Below, in pieces: positions 1 through 8,524 of a DNA stretch of 64,000 nt (position 1 is the stretch's first letter; every line of letters starts with the position of its first letter). Source of the DNA: Fimbriimonadales bacterium (GTDB taxonomy: Bacteria; Armatimonadota; Fimbriimonadia; Fimbriimonadales; GBS-DC); contig BPGO01000007.1 in assembly GCA_026003075.1 (NCBI GenBank), positions 62,001-126,000 of the forward strand, read 5' to 3'. The notes under the pieces are model-generated. The model did no database searches and was not told the origin of the DNA. It was given only the letters and a program-made list of their open reading frames with translations. The position numbers and the translations under genes were made by a program.

Positions 1-858
1 GGATCGGGCTATTCAGACTTCGTGAAGGCAGGAAACCAAGATCATTTGGCAGCGCTTCAGGCGTCCAAGCGTGTGCGTGAGGATAATACGGTTCGCCGTC
101 GCTATGTTATCCCTGGCTCCTCGTTCAAGGGCGCGGTGCGCAGCATCGTGGAAGCGATCACACCCTCGTGCGTACGAGTCGTTCAAAGAAAATATCGCCC
201 TTATCTGCCCCAAGGCTACGGCAGTTGCATATCAGTTGATCACCTCTGTATTGCTTGCCGTCTGTTTGGCGCGCAGGACTACCAAGCCCATATCAGTTTT
301 GAAGACGCAGTCGCCCCCAAGGGGTCTCTGGTGCTTCTCGGCGTCCCCCTGCTCTGGACGCCTGCACGCGGGGGGCGTGGACTACCTAAGTCCTATTTAA
401 ATAATCGTGATAACGCCAAAGGACGCAAGTTTTATCCCCATGCCGATTATGCGAAAGGTGCAGACCCTCGTACATGCATTAAGACAGGCGCCCACATCGA
501 AAACTGGCGGGTGCATTTTCTAAACCTCACTGAGGCGGAGCTTGGGGTGTTGCTCACCGCATTAGGATTGCATCCCAAGTATCAGTTCCCCATCAAAGTC
601 GGTGGCGGCAAACCCGTGGGGTTGGGCAGTATCAAGCTCTCTTTGGACGCGATGCAACTCATTCACAGCGAAGACGCCATCCGCCAAACAGGACGGCTGG
701 GGCAATCGCAACCTCTACAAGGAAACGCATTGCAGGAATACGTGCATCAATTGACCGCGCAGGCGCAGTCCCTTCTGCACGAAAAATCGCTCCAAGAACT
801 CGCGGATATTTTGACGGAGAAAGGTCTCCAGAATACCGCACCTGCTGGTCCGTACTGA
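1..858 (+). CDS. RAMP-superfamily type III CRISPR-Cas protein (5' end outside window)
   Basis: This is a backbone-type subunit of a type III CRISPR effector complex, which would bind crRNA. The frame is open from base 1, so the true start lies upstream; about 285 residues are visible. Seen: an IPGSSFKGAVRS motif near the visible start, a CIACRLFG motif around residues 83-90, a GRKFYPH motif in the middle, and a glycine-rich GGGKPVGLGS loop near residues 200-210. These are the usual RAMP signatures (GSSLKG-type motif, CxxCxLFG, G-rich loop). Which RAMP (Csm3-, Cmr- or Csx-like) cannot be settled from the fragment. The next gene follows after 13 bases with a strong Shine-Dalgarno, so they are probably co-transcribed. 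Confidence 0.82.
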   Translation, partial: GSGYSDFVKAGNQDHLAALQASKRVREDNTVRRRYVIPGSSFKGAVRSIVEAITPSCVRVVQRKYRPYLPQGYGSCISVDHLCIACRLFGAQDYQAHISFEDAVAPKGSLVLLGVPLLWTPARGGRGLPKSYLNNRDNAKGRKFYPHADYAKGADPRTCIKTGAHIENWRVHFLNLTEAELGVLLTALGLHPKYQFPIKVGGGKPVGLGSIKLSLDAMQLIHSEDAIRQTGRLGQSQPLQGNALQEYVHQLTAQAQSLLHEKSLQELADILTEKGLQNTAPAGPY

Positions 859-871
859 GAGGAGGGAAATG

Positions 872-1177
872 ATGCCAAACTGGGACGCGATTATGAAAGA
901 GGCGAAACGCTTGGAGAATCTGCTGAGGCGGTCGGATATCGACCTCAACGAAGCCGAAAAAGCGCTGGGCTACTATATTTTCAAAGGCTACGATGACGCG
1001 GCGATGGAGCGCTATCTCGAGGAAATGGCAACAAATCCACCCCTTCGCAGCAATCGCACGCAAGGGTACTACAAAGAGCTGAGCCGAGTGTGGCAGCAGT
1101 GGAGCGCGCAGTGCGCGCTCAGCGGCATCGACAAAGCACGCGCCTGGGGCTGGGGCGTGAGAATGGCAAAGTCATAG
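872..1177 (+). CDS. Small helical protein in type III CRISPR operon, possible small subunit
   Basis: I do not recognise the family with certainty. The product is 101 residues, charged and predicted helical by eye, with a W-rich tail (YYKELSRVWQQW, then ARAWGWGVRM). Its size, helical look and place directly behind a RAMP gene fit a Cas11-like small subunit (Csm2/Cmr5 role) of the type III complex, but that is inference from context. Two in-frame ATGs exist at 869 and 872. The Shine-Dalgarno GGAGGG at 861-866 lies 5 bases before 872 and only 2 before 869, so 872 was chosen. The next gene starts 12 bases after the stop. Confidence 0.6.
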   Translation: MPNWDAIMKEAKRLENLLRRSDIDLNEAEKALGYYIFKGYDDAAMERYLEEMATNPPLRSNRTQGYYKELSRVWQQWSAQCALSGIDKARAWGWGVRMAKS

Positions 1178-1189
1178 GGGAGGAAGATT

Positions 1190-2485
1190 ATGGAACATGT
1201 TGCGATCCCGCTACGTGAGTTAAGTCCTAGAAAACTCGTGGAATGGGTAGTGCAAAAGATGAACGACGATACCCTACCCTCCGCGATGAAGGCACACCTG
1301 GAAAGCAAGCAAATTACGGACTATGCGTCTCTTGCTTTATGGCTATACCGAGTCTCCAACCCTGCGATAGAAGTTGTTAGCCTCTTTACAAATAACTCGC
1401 TTATTGAGTTTCTTAACGACATAATTATGTCCATATCGGAAGGAAATGTGTTAGAAATTTTTTTCCCCAGCAATAGAACTGTTAGTTTATCGAATACAGA
1501 AGCAAAAGATTTACTAACAACCTACTTCTCAGATTATACAAAAAACTTGTATGAACAATATACCAATTTTCAAACTTTAGGAGTATATCGGGACTTCGTG
1601 AAGATAAAGGAACACCTTAGTGAATTGGAAGGATCTCTTGCTCTCATCAAGCGACTATCTACGAGTCCTAACAGAGAAGATTTTCGGAGTAAATTGGAAG
1701 ATGCTGAGAAGACTGCAATGCGAATAGGAAAACTACTTGAAGAGATTCTGAATAGCTTTTTCTATGTTGTCCGGGAAATCACCATAATATCAAGCAAAGG
1801 TAAAATAGACATATTAAAAAAGTACAAATATCTAAAAAAATCATCTTGGGATTGGTCTACAAAAGAAAAGGTCTTGGACGAATTCATCAAAGACATCAGT
1901 CAAACTGAGGTGGACGACAGCTTACAGATTTTAGCGGGAGTCGTGCGTAATTTCTTGGACGCATACTTAGGGCGAAAAACACAAGAGAGTTTTATGACAG
2001 AAACAATTAGGAAGTGTAGAAACAAAAGCGCACATAGCAAATTAGAACTTCCAGACCTTGAAACAATTTCTCGATCTGTATCAAGCTGCATTCCCCAACT
2101 GGAACCTATGGTACCCCGTTGTTGCCATGTAGTAAGGTCAGAACTATCACCCTGGCTTACAGTTCTCAAGCTACGCATGGAAGACAAGAAGGAACTGGTA
2201 GAAGTTTACTATCCAACAGAACACCTTTTAAAGTATACTTGTTTTGATAAGTATGAAGATATAATAAGAGCGTCAGAAGATATTGATCTACTTCTTGCAC
2301 TCCCTACAGGGTCTTCATCTTATAGTCAATTCTTCTTGGTAAGATACGGCGAAGTTAACAACTATGGAAAGGTGAAATATCAATATTGTTTTGGCTCCCA
2401 AAGTAGCCTGCAGGATCTTGCAATAAAAGTAAAATTGAAGGAAATCCCCTTACTAGAGTACACTCATATCCAGGAAGCTGTTTGA
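1190..2485 (+). CDS. Unknown protein with HEPN-type R-x4-H motif, type III CRISPR accessory candidate
   Basis: A 431-residue protein that I cannot assign to a named family. Seen: an acidic, largely helical N-terminal two thirds, then at residues 277-282 an Arg-Asn-Lys-Ser-Ala-His stretch, i.e. R-x4-H with Asn after Arg, which is the catalytic signature of many HEPN ribonucleases. It sits in a helical context, followed by a shorter beta-rich C-terminus. The gene is clearly more AT-rich than the RAMP gene before and the SAVED gene after it, which suggests separate acquisition. Start ATG 1190 has GGGGAGGAAG just upstream. Position between CRISPR genes and a SAVED effector suggests a defence role, perhaps RNA cleavage. 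It could equally be an unrelated protein with a chance motif. Confidence 0.6.
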   Translation: MEHVAIPLRELSPRKLVEWVVQKMNDDTLPSAMKAHLESKQITDYASLALWLYRVSNPAIEVVSLFTNNSLIEFLNDIIMSISEGNVLEIFFPSNRTVSLSNTEAKDLLTTYFSDYTKNLYEQYTNFQTLGVYRDFVKIKEHLSELEGSLALIKRLSTSPNREDFRSKLEDAEKTAMRIGKLLEEILNSFFYVVREITIISSKGKIDILKKYKYLKKSSWDWSTKEKVLDEFIKDISQTEVDDSLQILAGVVRNFLDAYLGRKTQESFMTETIRKCRNKSAHSKLELPDLETISRSVSSCIPQLEPMVPRCCHVVRSELSPWLTVLKLRMEDKKELVEVYYPTEHLLKYTCFDKYEDIIRASEDIDLLLALPTGSSSYSQFFLVRYGEVNNYGKVKYQYCFGSQSSLQDLAIKVKLKEIPLLEYTHIQEAV

Positions 2486-2561
2486 GAAATAGATCGGAAT
2501 GGCGTACGGGAATCCTGCAAATTGCAGCAGCTAGCAACTCCTTCTGCAGAGTGACTTAGGT

Positions 2562-2581
2562 TATAATTCTGAACGAAAAAA
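2562..2581 (+). promoter_or_regulatory. Possible promoter before SAVED gene
   Basis: A TATAAT box at 2562-2567 lies 14 bases before the ATG at 2582 in a 96-base gap. No convincing -35 box or strong Shine-Dalgarno was seen. It suggests the SAVED gene can be transcribed separately from the CRISPR genes. Confidence 0.4.
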
Positions 2582-3629
2582 ATGAAATACATCAACGACT
2601 TTCTGCTTCGCCATGAACTACTTCTCTCCATCGGTGTGTTTGGAGTGGCGCAGATGGGGGCGGACATGTTGGCGGATTTGGAGTTAGGCACGGTGGCAGC
2701 GATGGTACGCGGGCTGGGCATTGCGCTGATTGTCGGAATACTGTTTCGAAGCCTGCTGCAGCGCAATCGTCCGATTGATGTGCCGCTGGTGTTCACCGAA
2801 GCCGAGAAGCGTGAGGATGCCCGCGCCCAACTGAAACAGTTCGAGGCACACACACGCACGGAGCGTATCGTGAAGCTACTGGATAGCAGCTCGCCCGTAC
2901 GCGAGGAGGAGCTGTATATCCAATTGCACAAAGTAAGCCAGCTGCGCCAAGCAAACGACTTTACCGTCTGGCGCGACGCACTGACCCAGCTGGTGCGCGA
3001 ATGGGACGAGGAAGTCGACGAGCGGCTCAAACGCTGGATTACAGGGCAGTACCAGGGCGTGGTGTATCATATCAGCCCCGATATTGTGCTGCCTGCGGCG
3101 TTCTACTTGGGTGCGGCGGTAGGGCTACGACGCGATGTGAAGATTTACCAGCGCAATAGTCCCGGCAACTATCACCTTGCAATCGATTTGGCAGGCAACG
3201 CGCGGCGCGTGCTGGAGCCACCGAGTGAAGACATTCCTGGCGTTAAGCAAATTCCTGCCGACGCTATCCCGCCCGAAACGCCCGGCGAACGGCTGATTGT
3301 GCACCTAAGCATCGGCAGGCATTCACCCAATTTTGAGGCACACCCCCGACCACGCGGCGGCGGTCTCCGTCGGCTTCCATTACCCCGAATCGCTACCCCA
3401 TGAAAGGGACTGGCTACCGTATGTGCAAGCACTTGTGCAGCGTGCCAAGCCATGGGTAGAGCGATATAGGCAGATAGATATCTGCTTGGCAGTGCCCCAC
3501 GCGGTCGCGATGGCGCTGGGGATGGCGTTCTCGCGCTCGCCTAAGGTGCGCCTCTGCCATTGGTACGAGGGCACGTACAAGCCTGTTTCGGAGCTGCGCT
3601 GGATTGAGCAGAAGTTGCCGTTCGATTGA
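2582..3629 (+). pseudogene. Membrane-anchored SAVED-domain protein, interrupted by one frameshift
   Basis: SAVED domains bind cyclic (oligo)nucleotide second messengers in CBASS and type III CRISPR systems. The N-terminal ~60 residues hold two hydrophobic segments (residues ~13-25 and ~40-57), then a charged linker, then two SAVED-like halves: one with ISPDIVLPAAFYLGAA followed by a VKIYQ strand, one with AVPHAVAMALGMAF followed by an HWYEGTYKPV strand. The first frame runs 2582-3403 and the second half is in the +1 frame ending at 3629. Joining them at the run of five C at 3343-3347 (dropping one base) gives one continuous product of about 348 residues. It may be a true lesion, a programmed shift or a sequencing error. 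No Lon-type protease or nuclease motif was seen, so the membrane segment itself may be the effector. Confidence 0.68.
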
Positions 3630-3671
3630 AAACTCCCATCCGATTTTTCAGTAGTTTCCCTCCTTGATGAG

Positions 3672-3700
3672 TGAACATTTCGCGAAAAATGGTGTATAAT
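3672..3700 (+). promoter_or_regulatory. Promoter of secreted dockerin-like gene
   Basis: A perfect TATAAT at 3695-3700 has a TGAACA (4 of 6 to TTGACA) at 3672-3677 with a 17-base spacer. The gene starts about 70 bases later. Confidence 0.5.
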
Positions 3701-3770
3701 ACAGGTGCAGGCAATCGGGGAGAAATCTGTCTCAACTCCCCCCAATCTGCTTGCCTGCGAAAGGAGGCTT

Positions 3771-4896
3771 ATGACGATGCATCGAGTGATGACTTTCGGT
3801 GTGGTGAGCGCACTTTTGTGCGCTTCGTTAGCGTTTGCAGGTGACCAGAAGAAGTCGCTACCGCTACAAGAATACGAGGCGAGTCAAATTCAGACCGTCT
3901 CGCCCAAGCGCATGATGAAAGTGCGCTGGGAGAACGGACGCATCATATCCTTATCCCCATGGATCGAGCTGGGCGATTTTGCGCCCGCAGGACCCTGTGA
4001 CCCGAATGAGGTTCTTGTGTTTGACCACGCAGGCGTTGATCCCGCCACAGGTAATCTTGGGAACTCAGTCTGCACAACAAATCGCTTCTATTTCGGCCCC
4101 ACTTATCATAATCCCTACTATGCCAACGATATTCTATCCCTGGTAGACGCTCAATACAACGGCGCGACAGCCAGCTCGTTAACCCATTTATGGTTCTGGA
4201 ATCCTAGCCTGCAGAAATCCTGCGTCGGGCAGCCAGCAGTGCTATGTGATTATCCTAACGCTTGAGGCGTTTGATGCAGAATGCCAGGATATCCACGAAT
4301 CGTCTGGGAATGTGGTTGACGGTGTGATACTGGACTACGGCGTTTTGAATGCTGGCGGTTGGCTCTCTGCGGTTTGTCTGAATTCGATTGGCGGGCTTCA
4401 GCTGCCCTCGCAAGTTGCTGACGACGGCGACCCGGGTACGGATCTGTTGGGTGGCTGGGCTGTGATCTATGCCCAAGCGATTGATACTACGACTGGAGAG
4501 ATCACTTTGGCGTCTGGCGCTCAGCCGTTTCTGTGGCATAACATGCTGAGTACCAATAACGCTGGCGACTCTACCAGCGTCCAGTACGATGACGATAATC
4601 CAACCGATGGAGACCACACCTCACCTGACGAGTGCTATGACTACACCTACGATCTGAGTGGCGCTGGCTGTCCGAACCCCAGCCTTTTGGGTGGAATGAT
4701 GGCGTTCTGGGTGACTTCGAGTTGCACTGCCAGTCCCGACTTGGATGGCAACGGCTGCGTGGATGACGCTGACCTGTTGACTGTGCTGTTCAACTTCGGT
4801 TCGGATGGCAGCGCGGGCGGCGACGCGAACTGCGACGGCATCGTCGACGACGCGGACCTGCTGGATGTGCTGTTCGCCTTTGGCAACGGCTGCTAA
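3771..4896 (+). pseudogene. Secreted protein with dockerin-like C-terminus, frameshifted
   Basis: A signal peptide is visible at the start (MHRVMTFGVVSALLCASLAFA, cleavage likely after AFA). The first frame runs to 4265; the rest is in the +1 frame and ends at 4896. The two frames overlap in the region 4207-4245, and the product reads sensibly if one base is skipped there (frame one ...LWFWNPS, frame two ...QQCYVIILTLEAFD). The C-terminus carries two EF-hand/dockerin-like loops, DLDGNGCVDDADLL and DANCDGIVDDADLL, each followed by a short FG-containing helix, ending FGNGC. Such tails recur on secreted proteins of Fimbriimonadales-like bacteria and may serve as cell-surface attachment. Starts ATG 3771 and ATG 3777 are both possible behind AAGGAGG at 3761-3767. 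No enzymatic domain was recognised. Confidence 0.62.
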
Positions 4897-4901
4897 TCTT
4901 T

Positions 4902-4968
4902 GCATCGCCTCGCTGTGCTCGGGGGGACAGGCGAATCGGTCGTCCTGAGTGCAGCGAGGCGCTCATGC
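4902..4968. terminator. Inverted repeat between convergent genes
   Basis: The arm 4902-4920 pairs with 4947-4968 (core CGCCTCGCTG / CAGCGAGGCG) around a 26-base loop. It lies exactly between the stop codons of the converging dockerin-like gene and fliH and has no T-run. A bidirectional terminator is the likely role. Confidence 0.4.
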
Positions 4969-5775
4969 CACCTCACGCATCACGCGCTCCAGTTCTCCCA
5001 GCTGCGTTTTGATACGTGCGTCGTAGATCCCATGCTCGGTTTCAATGATACAGCCCCCCGGATCCACCCGGCGGTCTTCCACAATCTCAATCCCTTCCAC
5101 GCCGTCCACGATATGCAGCAAAGCAGCGCGGTTCTGGCGGATGAGCTCCAGATCTAACGGGTTCACGCGAATACGAATTTGGACGAACCCATGTACGCGG
5201 CGCAGAACATCCCGCACAATGGCAAGCGCATGTTCGGGCTGAAGCTTGAGCTCCTCGCGTACGATTTTGCGAGCGATTTCCAGCACCAGTTCCAGCATCT
5301 GTGTTTCCGCATGCTGGAGGTATTCGTGATATTGTGCTTGAACGCTCTGGATAACCTGCTCCACCTGCGCTCGGAGGTCTGCTACAGTGCGCTGGAGCGC
5401 TTCGTCTACCTGTTGTTGGGCATCTTGTTCGCCGTCGGCGTAGCCCTGTTCGTAGCCGCGCTGGTAGCCTTCGCGGAGCGCTTGTTCGCGGATACGCTCG
5501 GCGTCTTGAATGGCTTGCAGGCGAATCGCCTCCGCTTCGGCGCGGAGGGCGTCTAAGTCCGGGGCGTCCTCGATGTTAGGCGCAGGTCTATATTCGGGAA
5601 AGGGGGGGGTGCCCTCTCGGTGGGCGGAGGGTGGCTTGGAGAATGCGGTTTGCTTGGAGAGGGCGTCGGCTAATTCGGTAAAGCGGGCATGGGTGGAGAC
5701 GCTCGTGCTATGCTGGGCACGGACAGTGTTGTCCGTGTGACGCAGCTCGTCCAGCGTTGGGAAGGGCGATTGCAT
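4963..5775 (-). CDS. fliH: Flagellar assembly protein FliH
   Basis: FliH binds and regulates the FliI ATPase of the flagellar export apparatus. The 270-residue product has a poorly conserved, proline-rich N-terminus. It then has a long helical region with the glycine-repeat signature (GYQRGYEQGYADGEQ, residues ~103-117) typical of FliH/YscL, and a conserved C-terminal domain (LVLEIARKIVREEL, later VDPGGCIIET). It is the last gene of the flgB-to-fliH run and follows fliG with one base between stop and start. fliI and fliJ, which usually come next, are not here, because a convergent gene ends immediately beyond. An 8-G run at 5602-5609 sits in the variable N-terminal part but the frame is intact. 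Confidence 0.93.
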   Translation of the reverse strand: MQSPFPTLDELRHTDNTVRAQHSTSVSTHARFTELADALSKQTAFSKPPSAHREGTPPFPEYRPAPNIEDAPDLDALRAEAEAIRLQAIQDAERIREQALREGYQRGYEQGYADGEQDAQQQVDEALQRTVADLRAQVEQVIQSVQAQYHEYLQHAETQMLELVLEIARKIVREELKLQPEHALAIVRDVLRRVHGFVQIRIRVNPLDLELIRQNRAALLHIVDGVEGIEIVEDRRVDPGGCIIETEHGIYDARIKTQLGELERVMREVA

Positions 5776-5776
5776 G

Positions 5777-6793
5777 CTAAATCAACATCTCCTCCTCGCC
5801 GCCGCGTGAAATTACAATCTCGCCCGCCTCTTCCATACGGCGCACGATGCTCACGATACGCTGCTGCGCCTCTTCGACATCGCGCACCCGCACTGGTCCC
5901 ATAAACTCCAGCTCTTCTTTGAGCATGTTCACCGCGCGCTCGGACATGTTGCGGAAGATTTTGTCTTTGAGTGCGTCGCTGGCGCCCTTCAGCGCGAGTG
6001 CGAGTTCCTTCATGTCCACCTCTTTCAGAATCTGTTGGATAGCGCGGTCATCGAGTTGCAGCAGGTCCTCGAAGGTGAACATCAGTTTGCGCACCTCTTC
6101 GGCGAGTTCAGGGTTGTTATCGGTTAGATAGTCGAAGATCGCGCGTTCGGTGTTGCGGTCCACCCACTGGATGACTTCCACAAGCGATTTCACGCCGCCT
6201 GCTGCCGTGAGCTCCTGACTGGCGATGCTGGAAAGTTTGCGTTGGAGCACATTCTCCACACGCCGGATGACTTCGGGGGGTGTGCTGCCCATCGTAGCGA
6301 GCCGTTCGGCGACTTCGGGGCGCAATTCGGGGGGTAGGCTACTCAACACCTGTGCGGCGGCCTGTGGGTCTAAATATGCCAGTACGAGCGCAATTGTCTG
6401 CGGATGCTCATCCTGCAGAAATGTGCTGAGCTGCGAGGGATGCACGCGCTTGATGGAATCGAAGGGCAGGAGTTGCAACGCGCGTGTGAGTTTCTCAAGG
6501 ATGGACGCGGCGCGTTCGGGGCCGTAGGCGCGCTCCAGCAGTTCGCGGGCGTGATCCAAGCCGCCCTCCAGCGCGAGGTTCTGGGCTAAGCAGACTTCAT
6601 AAAACTCCTGAATCACCTGTTGGCGTACCTCTGCAGGCACGCTGCCCAGCCGTGCGATTTCGAGGCTGAGCTCCTCCACTTCCGAATCGTTCAAATGGGG
6701 CAGCACTTTGGAGGCGACCTCCGTGCCCAAAGCCACCAAAATAATCGCCGCTTTCTGCTTGCCTGTCAGTTTCTTCTCGCCCGGTTTGAGCAT
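5777..6793 (-). CDS. fliG: Flagellar motor switch protein FliG
   Basis: FliG forms the rotor ring that couples the MS ring (FliF) to the stator and C-ring. The 338-residue length is normal. Seen: the N-terminal GKQKAAIILVALG start that binds FliF, the middle-domain EHPQTIALVLAYL motif, and the C-terminal charged segment (FEDLLQLDDRAIQQIL ... MSERA) that contains the torque-generating residues. Start ATG 6793 lies 24 bases after the fliF stop. Co-transcribed with the other flagellar genes on the minus strand. Confidence 0.97.
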   Translation of the reverse strand: MLKPGEKKLTGKQKAAIILVALGTEVASKVLPHLNDSEVEELSLEIARLGSVPAEVRQQVIQEFYEVCLAQNLALEGGLDHARELLERAYGPERAASILEKLTRALQLLPFDSIKRVHPSQLSTFLQDEHPQTIALVLAYLDPQAAAQVLSSLPPELRPEVAERLATMGSTPPEVIRRVENVLQRKLSSIASQELTAAGGVKSLVEVIQWVDRNTERAIFDYLTDNNPELAEEVRKLMFTFEDLLQLDDRAIQQILKEVDMKELALALKGASDALKDKIFRNMSERAVNMLKEELEFMGPVRVRDVEEAQQRIVSIVRRMEEAGEIVISRGGEEEMLI

Positions 6794-6817
6794 AGTGTGT
6801 CTCCCCTACACTCCTGT

Positions 6818-8518
6818 TTACGATTTCATCCAGTTCCTGAGGAGCGCTGCGATATGTTCGGGTTTATTATCGGCGAACCGCTGGATTTCCAGCAGTTCCG
6901 GCTGCTGTCGTTCGCGAATCCGCTCTGCAAGTTCTTCCTCTATCACTGAGGGACCACGATGGCGGCGCACAATTACGGGCTTGCCATCTTCCTCGATAAT
7001 CATCACGCCTTCGTCGTCCACGACGGCATTGATGGCGTGTTCGGAGCCGTCGGTAATCGCGCCTGCTGGGCTTGCGCCTTCGCCGCTGATGGCGAGCGTC
7101 CCACCGCCTGGCAGCGCGGCGACTGCTTGCGGTTGTGGCGCAGGGCGACGGATTTGCTTCCCAATCACACGCGCCAAGAAGAAGGTCACAATCAGCAGCA
7201 GAATCACGGGCAGGAACCGCCAGAGCATTGCTTGTCGTTGGGCTGCCTCGCGCGCCGCTTGCTCTTTGGCGGTTTGCTCTGCTTGTGAGGCGTCGAACTT
7301 CACGCGCTGCACGGTCACGATTCGGTTGGGCTGGTTCGGCGCGACGCCGACGGTGGCTTCCAACCAGTTGCGCACGGCGGTCAGGGCTTCATCGGAAACG
7401 CTCTCGTCTACCAGAGTTGCCACGCTGAGGCGCTCAATGCGTCCTGGTGCGCGCACGATATGCTCCACCTGCTTGTTGATTTCGTAGTTGCGCACTCGAT
7501 CCTCGCGGTTGTATTCCCCTGTGCCGCCACCCCCCAATGGCGCGGCGGGATACATCGGGTTCTCCGCGCGGTTGCCTGCGATGCCGGCGGCCCCACCCGA
7601 CGCGGGCAGGTTGCCGCTGAGCCGCTCGGTCTGTTGAGTCTCGCTAATCACTGCGGCGCGGTTCGGGTCTAACGGCTCCACGCGCTGCGCTTGCACCTCC
7701 TCTTTGTCCAGGTTCAGCTCCGCTTGCACCATCACGCTCGATTTGTTGGGTCCCAACACGCGATCCAAGTGCTGTTGGAGTTGGCGGCGCAACTCTTCGG
7801 CATAGGCACGTTCGGCTTCGCGGCGGGTGCGAATCAGTTCGTTCTCTACGGCATACTGATCGCTCCCGTTCCACAACGGGCGGGCTTCGGAATCGACAAC
7901 GGTCACATTTTCGGGTTTCAGCCCCTCCACGCTGTGGCTAACCAGATGCACGATCCCGCGCACTTGGTCGCGGGTGAGCATCGCGTTCGGCTTGAGTGCG
8001 ACCACCACGCTGGCGGTTGGCTCTGTGCGTGCGTCTGCGAAGGGCGAGTCGTTGCCTGGTGTGATATGCACACGCGCGCTCTCAACGGGTTCCAGATGCT
8101 GAATCGTATTCTGCAACTCTTCCTCAAGGGCGATGCGCAGGGTGTTCTGCTCCATCGACTGGGTCATGCCGAAGGGGGTTTTCTCGAGGCGGGCGTAGCC
8201 CGGCGCGCCTGTTTTGGGCAAGCCTTTGGACGCGAGTTCCAGTCGCGCGTTCTCGGCGTGTTCTTGGGGCACTTCAATCACGCTGCCGCCGCCACTGGTG
8301 CGTACGGGGATATTCTTTTCGCGCAGCGCTTGCACCACGGCTGCGGAGTCGGCGGGGCTAAGCCCCGTGTACAGGACGGTATAGGTGGGCGAGCTTGCCC
8401 AGAAACCTAACGCGACAAACAACATGAGCAAGCCCAGCGCACCGCCAATCGAGGCGAAGCGTGTCGTGCGCGGCAGCTCATTCCACCGTTCCCGAAGCCG
8501 ATTCAGCGCGTTCTGCAT
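6818..8518 (-). CDS. fliF: Flagellar MS-ring protein FliF
   Basis: FliF builds the membrane MS ring, the first structure assembled in the flagellum. The 566-residue product has an N-terminal membrane helix at about residues 22-42, the YscJ/FliF ring-building region (YTVLYTGLSPADSAAVVQAL), a periplasmic domain with VARVHITPGND-type motif, and a low-complexity proline/glycine loop near residues 300-340. A second membrane helix follows at about residues 440-460 (LWRFLPVILLLIVTFFL), then a cytoplasmic tail that would bind FliG. The order fliE-fliF-fliG is the classic one and spacing to fliE is 6 bases. Confidence 0.96.
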   Translation of the reverse strand: MQNALNRLRERWNELPRTTRFASIGGALGLLMLFVALGFWASSPTYTVLYTGLSPADSAAVVQALREKNIPVRTSGGGSVIEVPQEHAENARLELASKGLPKTGAPGYARLEKTPFGMTQSMEQNTLRIALEEELQNTIQHLEPVESARVHITPGNDSPFADARTEPTASVVVALKPNAMLTRDQVRGIVHLVSHSVEGLKPENVTVVDSEARPLWNGSDQYAVENELIRTRREAERAYAEELRRQLQQHLDRVLGPNKSSVMVQAELNLDKEEVQAQRVEPLDPNRAAVISETQQTERLSGNLPASGGAAGIAGNRAENPMYPAAPLGGGGTGEYNREDRVRNYEINKQVEHIVRAPGRIERLSVATLVDESVSDEALTAVRNWLEATVGVAPNQPNRIVTVQRVKFDASQAEQTAKEQAAREAAQRQAMLWRFLPVILLLIVTFFLARVIGKQIRRPAPQPQAVAALPGGGTLAISGEGASPAGAITDGSEHAINAVVDDEGVMIIEEDGKPVIVRRHRGPSVIEEELAERIRERQQPELLEIQRFADNKPEHIAALLRNWMKS

Positions 8519-8524
8519 AGGCTA

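Noticed and set aside
1-3700. CRISPR repeat array expected beside the type III genes
   Set aside because: No regularly spaced repeats of 25-40 bases were found here or elsewhere in the window; the array must lie outside it.
5602-5609. Other G8 runs (5602-5609 in fliH, 15680-15687, 45407-45414, 62841-62848) as phase-variation sites
   Set aside because: Eight G arise readily in this GC-rich sequence; the genes containing these runs are in frame and not surface-switch types, except that 15680 lies in a ribosome site.
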